64,000 nt of DNA from Symsagittifera roscoffensis. Taxonomy: Eukaryota; Xenacoelomorpha; Acoela; Convolutidae. Both the position numbers and the translations under genes were made by a program. How positions within the stretch are numbered: the stretch's first letter is position 1; each line of letters opens with the position of its first letter. Location of the stretch: assembly GCF_963678635.1 (NCBI RefSeq), contig NC_087064.1, positions 37,581,716 through 37,645,715 of the forward strand, read 5' to 3'. The notes below the pieces were generated by a model, which worked only from the letters and a program-made list of their open reading frames with translations, had not been told where the DNA came from and ran no database searches. Below, piece after piece: positions 33,356 to 45,900 of the stretch.

Positions 33356-33477
33356 CGTCAAACTAATCCGTGAAACATTACTTTAATTGGCAGGTGTCAA
33401 TTAGCAGTAGTAACTTAGACTGCAAGAATGTTTAGCACCATGACTTTTACTACGGATACTACCCCGTATGTATGACA
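33214..33477 (-). repeat. 5' LTR of element 2
   Basis: 264 bp. It carries a (GA)n microsatellite of about 32 bases at 33322-33353 that the other LTR lacks, plus a short extra segment near 33421-33443. Both changes therefore arose after insertion. Confidence 0.92.
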
Positions 33478-33482
33478 TCAAC

Positions 33483-36400
33483 TATTTTTATGATGGAAAA
33501 GACCACTAAAGCAGCTTGAAATTGAAAAAAAAAACTAAAATTTGCTTTATACAAAAGCATGTAGCCTTTGCCCAGAAAATAAGGCCTATACGACAACGTG
33601 GTTAATTAAATAGCGGAGGAGAACCAGAGTTGGAACAGGGCCCGGACCGGGCTCGGGCCTCATTTTTCGGGTATGCAACAGGGCCGGGCCCGGTCCTGGC
33701 TTTAAAAGAGTTCACACCTTTCACCGTTCAAACTACAAACGCCCAGAGGGAGCGGTACTTCAGGGGGCTGGGCAAACCTGGACAGCCAATCGTGTCTCCC
33801 TTTCTGCGGCAAAAATCTGCCAAATCCAATTGCTAGCATCGGCTGCGGCCAATGGAATTATTCAACTTTGACTTTTTAAATTTCACATTTAGTTTGAAGT
33901 TACTTTTTGCTAAAAAAAATTGATGCAAATTCAGGCCTGGTTTCGACTCTGAGGAGAACCCAAAGTATATTGCGTGGCTCTCCAATTTTTTCAATTTACA
34001 TTTTAATTTTATTTTGAGGGCAGAAAAGGAAACTGAAACATATCATTTCAAGACATGTGGACTAGCATAAGTGGTTAGTACAAATCAATTCGAAAGTTTT
34101 TGCTGAACACAGGAAAGCAAACCTGGATAAATGCGTTTTTTTGGAAAATCGTGAGCAACTGGCTTGTGCTGCTGCTCATCGAGCCTTGCAAAATAATTCT
34201 GGAGCATGTAGGCCCGATACGACGTCACAGCGACACAAACATAACATAAACCAAAAGGAGACCCACCGGAAACCATAAGGATATCAAGCAAATGAAAGGG
34301 TCAAAGCAGATGAACTTGCCGATTGTAGATGGAAAGAAGCCAACCTATTCACAAAAACCTAGGAGTTCCGACAGCACCTTAGCTGGCCTGTGGTCTTAGT
34401 TCAATAAAATTAAAAGGATTTACAGTTTTTTGGCTGTCAATTTGAAATACAAATGTCTGAATTGTATTTAATTGACCTGTTAGTTTGCATCAACTGAATT
34501 TTAAACGAAATGAGCGCGGAATAGTTTGACTTTTCAATTTGCGCGTTGAATTTCTGAACCACTAATCAGCACTTCCAACCGCATTTATGCTAGTGTCAAG
34601 CATGCTCGCTTGGAACTCCAAACATTTTTGTATCGATACCCACACGCAGTCTGTTTTTGTAAAACAGTTCCAAACAAAAAAAAACCAAACCAAGCATACA
34701 AATTCCTCATTTTCTTCGATATCAGAAATCAAAGTTTTTTCAATTTACTTAAAGTTAACAACATTTTCCACTATTCATCAATCAATAGTTCTTGTAAATG
34801 CATATTTCAGTTGGAGAAATAATGGTTGTCAAGGTGCGTGTGGGCAATTTTATTTATTGTCATAATCTCAGTCAGAGCAAAATTTGTTTTTATCGCATCA
34901 AAACGAGCTTACCAATCTCTGTCATCACAGTTATTTGTAGATTTCCGTTTGAAACCGAAAAGAATAAAATAAGCACCTCCAACAGAATAAAATGAGCATC
35001 TTTTGCAATGATAAATACCTATTTGGGGGAAAATTTTGCAAATAGTAGAATGCAAATAGTATTTTTTTTAATTTTAGAATTTGTCTAGACTTGAATTGCA
35101 GAAAATAATGAATTCTTTTCAAGGAAAAAAATATAAATTGATTAAGCCAATTTTACCTTTTAATCGATGAAAGCCCAAGGCAAAAAAAACCGCAAAGTTT
35201 TTTCTCCTTACTAAGTTGGACTTGAAATTGACAAAAGTAGGAAGAGAAGAATATGAAAGCTGTATACTAATTGTATATATTAGAAGTTTTAAATGCTGCC
35301 CAAAATGAGTTTTATTCCTATCAAAATATCAATTTTGCCAAAATACTACACAAATTTCCTAATTATGCAAAAACAAAAAACTTTTGTTATTTGACTGTTT
35401 TTACAGATTATTTATATTGCTTCCTAAATAGAATTTTTCGGCCAAAATCTTCTGAGTAATAAAATTTTTGAAGTATATTAGGCTATTCAAATTAGGCTAA
35501 TGTCTTTGTGAAAGTTAAGAGACTCGTATCATTAGAGTTTGTACTTCAGAAAGGAAATTCAAAAGAAGAAATTTTTACCATTTTCACTATAGCAATGTGC
35601 AGCAGTGTGATCTCAACATTTATCCACTACGGTGCCAAATTATGCCACGTAACCGAATTGATTTTTGCCTCATTATATTAAGCTTTGAAGCTTTTTAGCA
35701 AATTTATGAGAAAAAATATTCCAAAAAAAATGGCAAAAATTTGACAAAAGTTGCTTGATTATTCAATTTTTTTCTTAGAATATTTTTTCTGACAAAAACC
35801 TTATTGGTATCTGTTTTTTGAAAACGAAGCTGTTAGTTGGTTGGCATATGCAATATGAATTATAAATGAAAGCAACTAAGTTGGTTTTTATACGGCTTAT
35901 GATGAATTTTTCTTGTATTGAATTATCTGAACAACAGTTTTGACAAGCAATTTAAATTTTTTAGGATATCAGCAAAAAATCCTGACAAACATCAAATTGA
36001 ATATAACTAATATTGAATTAATTTGATGCCAAAATTAAGCTCTTTTTTATTTGTGCCAGCGTAGTATTTACAGTCCGAAAAAAACAGAATACAAAAATAC
36101 TGCCTGAATTTTATACAAACTTTTACCGCTTTTCATAAATAAGCAACAACTTGCAACTATTCTTATCTGCCGATTGTTCTGACCATTGAAAAAAGAGAAA
36201 GATGTTTGTAAGCAGGTGTTTCAATTTCCTTGTTGTTTTTTATTTTTCCACCCAAAAACAACAACCAGAAAAAAGTGTCATCTAATTGTGTCGAGTGATA
36301 TATTAAATTAAATATCTTTCAGTCATTGTTCGAACTAAATTTGACTAGGAAATCCAGAAAAAATTTCCGTTGTTGAGAAAAATCGAATTGAATTTGTGGA

Positions 36401-37290
36401 ACAAAAATTTTTTTTTTTAATTTGAAAACTTTCTCCACAAAAAATTTAAGAGAAGGTTTTAAAAGTTTTTAGAGTTTGATGTTTTTCATTTTTGTTTAAA
36501 AATCAAATATTGTCTGTTTGGCATAATTCGTTTATTTTTCACGACTAATTCACTAGCTTTCTTTATCGCTTAACATTTTTTTTGTAGTTTTTTTAATGCA
36601 CTTGGAGGGAACATTCTGGACTACTTGCAGAGCAACCGGTTATCCACATAAAGTTATCTTCTTTGTTAATCTTGAAAGAATCGTATCATTGATCTTTGTA
36701 ATAAAGAAAAGAAATTCGAATGAAAATTTTCTACCATTGCTACAGAAGCAATCTGCGGCAGGGTGTACCCAATGTCTAGTCAAAACAATACAGTACAGTG
36801 CCACTACATTCCAGATAACCAAATTTAATTTGGTTGGTTTGATTGCTCCATAAAATTCTTTTTGGAATTTTAACGCCATTTTTGGAATAAAACAACTCGA
36901 AAATTCTCTAAAAAAGAATTTGACAATTTCCTTGATTTTTTAATGTTTTTTTTTTTGTGTTTTTCTCTAGTCAGTTTTTGACAAAAACTCATAACCATTT
37001 TACCTATTTCATTGAAATTGTCAAATATTCTAATTTTTAGTCTTTTACACAGAATTTTTATCACACCACACACAAAAACGACAGTGATTTAAAACAAAAA
37101 AAAATTGCACATTTTTCAAGAGTATGCGCAGCAACGGGCAATCTATATATTGTTTTTCTATGCCTTTTTTTTGTACACTTTAAAAAGTTATAATAAAAGT
37201 GATGCAGTTAATTTGTACTTTCTTTTTTCCCACGTGATTTTTCAAGAAATTTTTCTAGGACAACAAAAATATAAACTTCGGAAAAAAATT
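33483..37290. other. Unassigned 3.8-kb stretch
   Basis: No gene I can support. 33615-33780 is an island of GC-rich sequence with repeated ggcccgg/gggccggg words, unlike its surroundings. Segments near 35515-35690 and 36670-36850 are weakly similar to each other (cgtatcatt...tttgta, ttttaccatt...gcaatctgc), possibly an old duplication. Confidence 0.4.
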
Positions 37291-37490
37291 NNNNNNNNNN
37301 NNNNNNNNNNNNNNNNNNNNNNNNNNNNNNNNNNNNNNNNNNNNNNNNNNNNNNNNNNNNNNNNNNNNNNNNNNNNNNNNNNNNNNNNNNNNNNNNNNNN
37401 NNNNNNNNNNNNNNNNNNNNNNNNNNNNNNNNNNNNNNNNNNNNNNNNNNNNNNNNNNNNNNNNNNNNNNNNNNNNNNNNNNNNNNNNNN
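37291..37490. other. Assembly gap of 200 N
   Basis: Exactly 200 undetermined bases. The round number suggests a placeholder of estimated or arbitrary size. Reading frames drawn across it are meaningless. Confidence 0.99.
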
Positions 37491-38642
37491 GGGGCTAGAA
37501 TTAGTGAAATATTTACAATTAAAAAGTAAGCTTTTCTGAACTTTACAAAAGTGTGAAGGAAACACATCATGGTTAATAATTCTTGCAGTTTTAGTTTGCA
37601 AAATTGATATTTGTATCGCCCCCAAAATTAAGTAGCTCACGGTGACCTTCTCAAAATTGCAGAGACTTTCCACAATGAATGAGCATTTTATTCTGCATTA
37701 TCAACTAAAAGCATCTGAGAAAATAGAGCAAGGAGTTAAGAAGTGTTAAAAGCTATCAACCCGGGCCACTTTCAAAATTATATCGGCTCCATGCCAAACT
37801 CTAACATATCAGGAGCAGGATTTTTGACCTCTTCACAACGTAAAGAGTCCTCCTCGGGTTCTTTTTAACCGCATCCATTTCGAGCCAATTCACTCAAAGT
37901 TGTTATAAGCCTACCTTTGGCGTCAAAATGTTCAAATATAAACGAGTAAAAAATGAACATGTGGTGCAGGATGTTTTGGCAAAAAAGACTATCAGTTTAA
38001 TGGTCAAGAGAGCACAGAAAATCAATATGCTCGAGCAATTGAATTGTCGTGACTTATCAAAAAGTTCTCTGAAGATTTGCCTATCCCATCAAGAGCATAT
38101 TAGATTCATATCTGCCGAGTTTTTGAAAATCTATTTTTTTTACTTTTGCGGTAAACTTTCGCATATAAGCATTAGTGTGAAAATCAAAAAAGAGTTCTAG
38201 ATCCGATCACTTTAAAAAGTTGCGATTATTGAAAATAAAACTCTTAAAATTCAATGTTCATGTAATCTTGAGAATTATCGTGGTGAAACATATCTCAATG
38301 TGGTTACTTTTGTTTATTAGGTTAATTTCATTTATTCTAATTCGAGGCCAAACTGTGTATTTTGAGAATTAGGATCGGATTCCGCTACAAGGACGCCCTC
38401 TCTGATCTTCTTTTGATCTTTCTTTTTCTTTGATTATCCGACAAAAATTTAACATATTTAAAGACTTGTATCGGGATCCCAGAGACCTACACAAACTAAA
38501 TTTTGCGCCTAAATTATGACGATAAACCAATTTTTATTATGAAGATACATTCACTAAATTTTGACGATAAACCAATTTTTATGTCACAAAGCACGATTTC
38601 AAAAGACCGTGCAGTTTTGTTGGACATTTGTTGAATGCTTAT
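37491..38642. other. Unassigned stretch
   Basis: A 90-codon plus-strand frame (37928-38200) has no recognisable motif. A direct repeat with core gacgataaaccaatttttat occurs at 38518-38537 and 38562-38581. At 38340-38385 a left end of the GGAATCC element family appears (aattcgaggccaaactgtgt, then cggattccgc). Confidence 0.4.
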
Positions 38643-39142
38643 TGTTTCGACTTTCGTAACAAAAGTAACGTAATATTTGTGCTCGAGGTGGTTTTTTTCT
38701 TCAGACAAACTTTGTCTGTTTAACTAGTCCTTTTTGACAAAGTTCTTTCATACCACTCAAAGAAAATTGTTGTCTTGAGCTTAAATTTATAAAAATGTTT
38801 CATTTGTGATCAATTTTCGTAAATGTATGAGGTCAATTCGGGACAATTAACGCGCGATATATTTCGAGCTATTAACGCTTAAGCGGAGATTCAATCCGTC
38901 TTAGAAATAATTCCAATTTGGTTGAAGGGAGCTTTTCTGCCATAATTAATTTGTTATAAGGAGCAAAATTTATCTATTTGTATTTTATATAGCTTGAGGG
39001 GAATGAAATTCACAAAAAAAAACGCATATATAAAAAATCATTTTATTTTATTTCACAAAGTTTTTTATGTTTTTACTGCTGTATAGACCTTAAAAGACAG
39101 TCGCGGCATTCAGGGCTTTGCGGTGACACAAGCAGTCTTGTT
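38643..39142 (+). mobile_element. HINE-like repeat, family A, diverged full-length copy
   Basis: From TGTTTCGACTTTCG to GCAGTCTTGTT. The 3' hairpin has decayed (cagggctttgcggtg), but AGTCG, TTAACGCGCGATATA and the terminal sequence remain. One of the older copies by eye. Confidence 0.8.
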
Positions 39143-40024
39143 TTTTTTAAAGCAAGCGTATGGAATTGCACACTTCCCTTTGGTCAACCCGAGATATCTA
39201 ATAAAGAAAATTCAGAAAAGAAACTTATGAGTCAAAAGTCTATCAGGTTAATTTTTATCAGGAAATTGGCTGGCTTTGGTAAAGTTTTAGTGCTTAATCC
39301 GCAGAAGTATGACACTCAAACAGGTCTGAAGTTTAAATCGAAAAACCCCGATGAAATGTATTTGTCTAAATTTATCTCTTGTGGCGGGAAATTGTCTTTT
39401 TTAGTTCATATCAGAATGAAACTGAGTCGGACAGTTTTTGGTGTTTTTTTACGACTTCAGTAGAAAATGAGGAATGCTCGAGGTGTTTTCTTCAGACCAA
39501 TTTTACAAACTTTTCACTCCCTAGGTGTATAGATCCCTTGATCAGCATGAAAACGGCGGCCGTGTTTACTCACCACTTTACTACCTGCACCAACAAAATC
39601 GGTTGGGATCGATTTTAGTATGAAACAAAATGTAGAAATAATTGAGATCATTTTAGAACGAAAAAAGTACAAAGACTGAACAGAAAAGAGGAAGATTGAC
39701 TTGAGATATTTGTACATTGGGTTAAAACGAAATGGTTCTAATTCGATATTAAATCAATTAAAACCCAATTATTTCAGTCTTATTTTTCTTTTGTTTTTAT
39801 GGGAATTAAAACAGATTCAAATCAAAATAAGTAGATTTTTTTTCGGAAATTATCAGTTTTTGCCCAATATCCTGTTTACAATGGTAATTTTTGATGATTT
39901 TACCGCAGATTTTCGAGCTCAAGTTTTGATTTTTTAACCCTTTTCTTGAATTGTTACATAGGTTTTGCTCATAATCTGACCTTCAGTGATAGTTTTTCAT
40001 AATTTTTTCCCAATGTTTGAGCTC
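39143..40024. other. Unassigned stretch
   Basis: A 78-codon plus-strand frame at 39227-39463 is followed by unrelated short frames; no family recognised. The segment 39890-40020 is similar to 41030-41170 on the other side of the next element (cttgaatt..taacata, ggttttgctcataatct / ggtttttgcccataatct), a pair of diverged flanking repeats. Confidence 0.4.
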
Positions 40025-41008
40025 CATTACGAGGCCAAATTGTACAATCTGTGCATTGTAAGCGGATTCCGTAACTGTAAGCGGAATCCGCAAATTTTAA
40101 GTGGAATCCGCAAGTTGGAAGTGGAATCCCCATTTTGTTTGCGGATTCCGTTTACATATCTGTATATTTGTAGTAGCGTTTAAAGTTATATCTTTTAATT
40201 ACAAGGTGGTTACCAGCAAGTTGAATCCCAATTACTAAATTACTACGTTGATCAACTAACTTTTGAAATGCCTAACGTTTGATCCCAATTCCTGTCAAAG
40301 ACCCAGCTTCAGTATTTGGGATTGATGGAATCCCAAACACTGACCTAATTTGGCGATATGATGTGCATTGTGTTTCTAAATTTTCTCAAGCCAATGACTC
40401 AAATTAATGAATTCATTCCATATTTTTCCAGTATGTGGGATTTCATCAATCCCAAATACTGGCCAGTATTTGGGATCAATGGAATCCCAAAACTGTCAAA
40501 TCGGTGAGTTGCTGTGCATTGCGTCTAAACACTCCCAACCAAAATTATTTATGAAAACATGATCCCAAAAATTGTTTGCTGGGCGATGCATCCCGAATAC
40601 TTAAAATGACAACCACCGATTTAGTTAATCAAAGTTTTAAGATTTGTTCGTAGGTTCCGCTGAAAATGGATAAGAATTCCAGCTCTAGCTTTTAATCGTT
40701 CGTATGCAAGTTCTGTAAAAAAAATCGGAATCCACTTACAGTATGCGGATTCCACTCACGTTTGCGGATTCCACTTACAGTTGCGGAATCCAGAACAATT
40801 AGCTATATTCGCTTGCTGCGGAATCCACAACACAACAAATGTGTCGACAAATTTTACTTTATAGTTATTTGTTCTTGGAATTCACGGAATTTTTGTAAGT
40901 GGAATCCATTTACTTTTTGGAACATGTTTAAAGATTAGTTCCTGGAATCCAGGAACATACAGACACAAAATTGTGCGCGTATCCACTGCACAGTTTGGCG
41001 TCGTAATG
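40025..41008. mobile_element. TIR element packed with GGAATCC/GGATTCC words
   Basis: Ends CATTACGAGGCCAAATTGT and, inverted, TTTGGCGTCGTAATG. In between at least 13 copies of GGAATCC or GGATTCC occur in both orientations, many within the larger words gtaagcggattccg, gtggaatccgc and gcggattccact. The central part (about 40290-40510) has the related gggatt...aatccc words. There is no coding sequence, so it is a MITE-like element with an unusual internal palindrome cluster. The TIR also occurs near 38340 and at 62578-62598. Confidence 0.65.
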
Positions 41009-42544
41009 TTAAAAATTCATTTTTATTGACGATTCTCTTAGTTTGTTGTATAGGTTTTTGCCCATAATCTACTTTACAGTAACGATTTTTTATTGATGAT
41101 TTCATTGCTTGTTTTTGAGCTCAGAATCAGTTTTTTTGGACCATTTTCTTGAATTCTATAACATATCTAGCACGTGTATTTTTATTTAGAAAACCGAGAA
41201 AAAGTTCAATTTTTTTTCCAATTGCATGTTTTTACCGGGTATGCAAGAAATCGATTAAAATTGAATTGAAGTGAATTTTTCAGACTAATAAATCAATCAA
41301 CTTCGGAGACTTTTAAAAAAGATTTGAAAGGATTTTAGTAAATTTCAGATGGATTTAAGTGAGATTCGGATGGATTTTAGTGAGGCGGAAAATCCATCCA
41401 AATCGATTTAAAGCGGTCCGAAATTTTCAAAAAAGATCAATTTAATTCGATTTAAAACCCATTTCAGTTTTTGAAGAGTACATTTTTAATCGAATTGGAT
41501 TGATTCAAAATCGATTCAAAATCAATTTAAATTGATCCGAAACCATTTTTGTCAGTGTGTATTACACTTTCAGCATCAAAATACAAAACGAGCGGTGTAG
41601 CTAGTTTCATGGTAGGCAATTGTAGTGGTGTACGCACTTTATGGGCCCCTTCGAATTGGTCTGATTAAAAAACCAATTCGAGCATGTATGTTCCGCGCTC
41701 TTCAATGTACCTTCCAATGTCGGAACGAAAAAAAGAAGTGTCACAAAACTTAGTTTGGTTTAGCTAAGGAGCTCAACAGCGCTGAGCCTTCAATGAGCCA
41801 AAGAGATCCTCGGATTAAAACAATGCTGGTCATACATATTCCATAATGCGTAATAAGCATTCGAAACGTTGAAAAAATATGCCTGAAAGCTCCATAAACA
41901 AAAGTTTTTGAAAGTATTTATTTATGCTTAATTCTAGATCAGTCAATACTACTGTCCCTCTCATAAGCTAACAAGCTCAAGAATTATTTCTTGTCTCTCT
42001 TCATCTCTAGGTAAACTAGAAATCAATGCCACGGCTACTACGGTCGATTGCCACTCATCCCTCTGAAGAAATGTTTGGTACCAGTCCTCATATCCGAATT
42101 TACAACTGGTTCATCTGGAAAGAGGGCTAAGTCTATTTTAACTAAAGAACCACATTATGCGAAGCAGCAGATCTTGCAGTATTTCAAATTTTTTGTTTAG
42201 GCTAACTTTGATTGCTGAATTCTCAACTTTACGGTCAGGTTAATTGTATGAGAATTCCTCTCATAGATTTTCCTCTGCAATTTCAACTGCAATCTGATAT
42301 CCCGTCATATCCGCCGTCACCGTTGAACTGTTCTGAGCTGTCCTATCATTGTTCAGGTCTGAGTTTCTGTCACTATCGAAACCTCTACTTACTCTCTTCA
42401 TGTCATAAATCTCTTCATGGCCTATATGGTTGATCCTGTTTTTTTTCTTGTTTTGTTCACGTTTGCGCCCTTGGGTATTAGGCCTTGAGTTTGAAAATTC
42501 GTGTGATTTTTGGCCTGTGTCTGGCTAAGTGGTTCGACGTTATA
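41009..42544. other. Unassigned stretch with local repeats
   Basis: 41280-41560 is a patch of gattcaaaatcaattta-type and ggatttaagtgaga-type short repeats that can pair with each other. 41665-41730 resembles the 5' end of the HINE-like repeat on the minus strand (aattcgagcatgtatgttccg...gtcggaacg). No gene seen in the remainder. Confidence 0.45.
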
Positions 42545-42549
42545 GGAGT

Positions 42550-42784
42550 TGCCATACCGCGAGGTATGATAACAGTTAAAATTGAATCCGAACGGATTAG
42601 TAAACGACAAAAATATCAACTGAGAACTCAAATAAAACAACTAGCTCGGAAAGTCTCTATTTATGTTCTAACCAACATAACGTTTCGTAACATCATACAA
42701 GGTGAAGTGACCAATTCAACGCAGTGAGCTAACATCAATATAAATCAATCTTTATCTTTGTTTTGCTAATCCGGCCGGTTGATA
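42550..42784 (-). repeat. 3' LTR of element 3
   Basis: 235 bp. Shares with the other LTR the words ccgcgaggtatgataac, aacggattagtaaacgac and caacgcagtgagct, separated by many substitutions and small indels. Confidence 0.9.
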
Positions 42785-42915
42785 TTCCCCCCCCCCACCC
42801 GTGAAAAAAATAACACAAAAAAATAAGATTTGACTTTCAGGTCCCAGTAGAACCGGAGTTTTTGTGTCCCATAAGGACAATGTTGAGTTTTAAGCCCTCA
42901 TCAGATATCAGGCTT

Positions 42916-45900
42916 CTACACTGTTTCTTTATATTTCCTCACTTCCTGTTGGATTTTTTCATCGTCCTGATACTCTTTTAGTTGTTTTTCTTGGTGTTCC
43001 TCGATGTCATCTCTTTTATGGTCTGACTCTGTGTTCTCGATTTTCTTGCTGTGTATGTTTGTTACGAGAACCCCCATATCTTGCTTTTTCTGTGGGCTGT
43101 CTGCAGGGGAGACCAAGACGATAGTCTCCATTGCCTGTTCCTCTTTTTGCTTCACCTTCGGTTTTATGGCCTCCAAAAATTTTACGCAGGCCTTGTACTC
43201 CGGCAATTTCTCATAAAATCCCATCTCTGAGATGAGAGTTTTAGGCTGAGTTTTGGACCTGGCGTTGAGAAAGTTGATTTGATGTCTTAGCATTTCCCTG
43301 GTGTTTTGTTCGTGGGTAATTCGATTGAGAATTGTTTTGCCGGTAATGGATCACGTTCCCTATGGCATTTATCGGGGCTGGGTTCCCCAGTGCCCCGGCT
43401 AGTGTTGATTGTCTGGTTCGACTTGATTTTCTCGTCGGTTCCAGCAGTTTGGTGGCTTCTTTTTTGCTTACCAGCTTTGGGAATGGTGCGGTGTTTTCCG
43501 AATTCGATGACCCTGAGTCACGCGACGAGGTTGATAGATTGCTTTCCGGCTGCTTCTTTTGGGCTTCCGCTCTCTTTGATACCGTATGGAACTTCATTTC
43601 CCTGCCTGGTGTTCGTTTTATATGATTTCCCCTTGTTCGTTTTCCTGTAGCTTTCTTTTGATCGGGCTATCTTGTAACTCCTTTTGAGTTAACTTCACTG
43701 GTAGTCCCGTTTATGTCCTCTCGGAACATAGGGTGTTGTGATGCGTCAGGGTCTTCAATATATAAAAAACGCAAACAAGATCTTGTTCACCGAGCTTATT
43801 GATATGTAACGTAGTCGCTAAGTCGTGACGATCATCATGGACCGGAGATCAAAGGATTAGGAACGAACGCAACCCCACTATTTCTCAGTAGTCTTGGTTG
43901 TTTTCCTTTTGTTTGTACCCACGCTAAGTGTCGCGTGTATGTTAAGTTTTTCCTATCGATAGTTTTTTTTTGTTTTTGTTCAAAAGTTTTCGGGTCTTTC
44001 GTTTTCGTTGCTAAATTAATTGTTTTCCGTGCTACTTGTTCTATTCGTTTTCGATAATTGGTTGGATCTCTTGCTGAATGACTTTAAATTTTTCATTTAG
44101 GTTCTCTTTTTCAAGAGCTAAAGCTCGCCTGGTTTTCACACCTGTGTCTGATGGCTGTGGGATAATTTTGGCTGGTGTGTGATGAATGGTTGCAGGCTCC
44201 GGGACTCATCTCTTTATCGTGACTCCGTCTTCCGACAACTTTTGGAGGTCTTGCATTATTTCCGATGAAATTGGAGAATGCATAATGTTTTCGATCTGAA
44301 CAGGCGTGTTTGGCGTTTTCCCAATTTAAAATGTTAGGTGAACTATTAATTAGTATGTTTGAAAATGGAGTTTTAGCTTGGAGATATGCGTAACATTTGA
44401 TAATTTCTGCGTCAACCGAGGCTAATTTGAACGGAGTGTTGTTCGTGCAGTTCTCTTTACTCAGAGTCGCCATTTGAGTGTTTATATCAATATTTCTACC
44501 ACCCCTATTGATCTGTGGTCATCAACCGGTGCAAAGAGGAGTTTTAATTTATTTGATTTGCAAAACAAATTGAAATTTTTCGGCTCGAAATGTTTGTGAC
44601 AGATGGCATCTTAGCTTACGTGGTTCTCCGTTATTTGATATATATCGTTGCATAAAATTCATTGCGACGTCTGCTGTCGTGTTTCAAACTAACTAAGTTG
44701 TTGAAAACTTTGACCACTAATCTGTATCAACTAGTATATATGCATCTTTATTTAGTTCATTCGGGAGAGGTCTCACAAAATCTAATTATAACTCTTTGTT
44801 AGGTTCGACAACAGGTTCCATTTGGAATGAGTGTTTTTTCCTAATTTTTTGTTTGAGTTTTTATCTTGCTCGGTACAAATTTGACTTGTGTCATCTGCTC
44901 AATTGATCTGGGGATGTGGGGAAACCAGATGTATTGACAGAGATCTTGCATAGCCGCCGATCCGGGATGGGTAAGGTCTAAACTATCGAGTACTGTCTGT
45001 CAGAATTGAGTTGGGAGTACAACCCGCTCGTCAAAAGCAGGTATCATCTTGTACGGGAAGGCGGTGTCGTATATTGTACCAGTATTGGCCCATCACTTTC
45101 TGCAAGTTTTTCCGGTACAGTGGGGTGTCCTCCTCGATTTCTGGATTTTAGTTACCAGTCCTTTTATTACCTTTTCATGGCTGGCCTCTAGTTGTGTCTG
45201 TGTTGTGTGTTGATGTCATTGTGGGTAGTTCCACGTTTGGCTGAGTTTTCTCCTGACTTGCTCTGTTTGGATCCACGCGGCTCACGCAATTTTCTTATAT
45301 ATATTTTTTATCTCGGTCGATAGTTTGGTTTGTGTATCGGTGCTTTGACTTTTTGGCTCCATTTGTGTGGAAGATGATGTTTTAGTCTGCTCTTTTGTTT
45401 GTGAGTGTGTAATTCCGATGTCAAAATTGGTTTCAATGGTTGATTTTTTACTCGATTTCTCTTGATGTGTGATGTTGTCACAGAAAGCGATATTTGGAAT
45501 GGTGGTTGTTTTCTTCCTTTTCAGTTGCTCGTTTGATATTTTTTCTCTTGTCCTTGATTGTGGCTGGTGTTGGTGTAGTGTCTAGATGGCTTTTTTGTCT
45601 TTCATTTGTTCTTCGTCTATGCCATCGTGGATCTGAGAGGCTCTCCTCCCGATCGGATTCTCCTTGCCACTTTTTTGTTCGACAACTTGTTCTGTTACGA
45701 TCTGTGTGACCTTCGTTTTCCGGAATAAATCCTCCTTCAAATACTTCGTAAATAGTTCGTTTCCGCATCATTTTTGTGCTTGGCAGTGATTGTGCGAAAT
45801 TGACAAAATCGAGTTTCCTATTCAGTGTTTCAGTTTCCGACTAGATCTTGGAATAATTTGTCAGCAAATGGGTGAGATTTTGTTGAGATAATTGTCTGCT

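Larger units (their letters stand above)
26695..33482 (-). mobile_element. Degenerate Ty3/Gypsy element 2
   Basis: Minus-strand element with LTRs at 26700-26950 and 33214-33477, both TG...CA, and a perfect 5-bp target duplication tcaac at 26695-26699 and 33478-33482. The PBS (33201-33213) is identical to that of element 1. The internal region keeps the full gag-pro-pol order but is riddled with stops and frame changes. LTRs differ by substitutions and indels, so the insertion is much older than element 1. Confidence 0.95.

Noticed and set aside
33615-33780. CpG island or promoter of a host gene
   Set aside because: The GC-rich sequence is made of repetitive ggcccgg words with no downstream open frame or splice evidence.
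37105-37673. Frames of 120-144 codons across the N run
   Set aside because: Nearly half of each is undetermined sequence; the real bases on either side give only short frames.
45478-45771. Independent 97-codon gene in element 3
   Set aside because: It sits in the RNase H-integrase linker in the same direction as the other gag-pol pieces and has the charged, low-complexity content of that linker.
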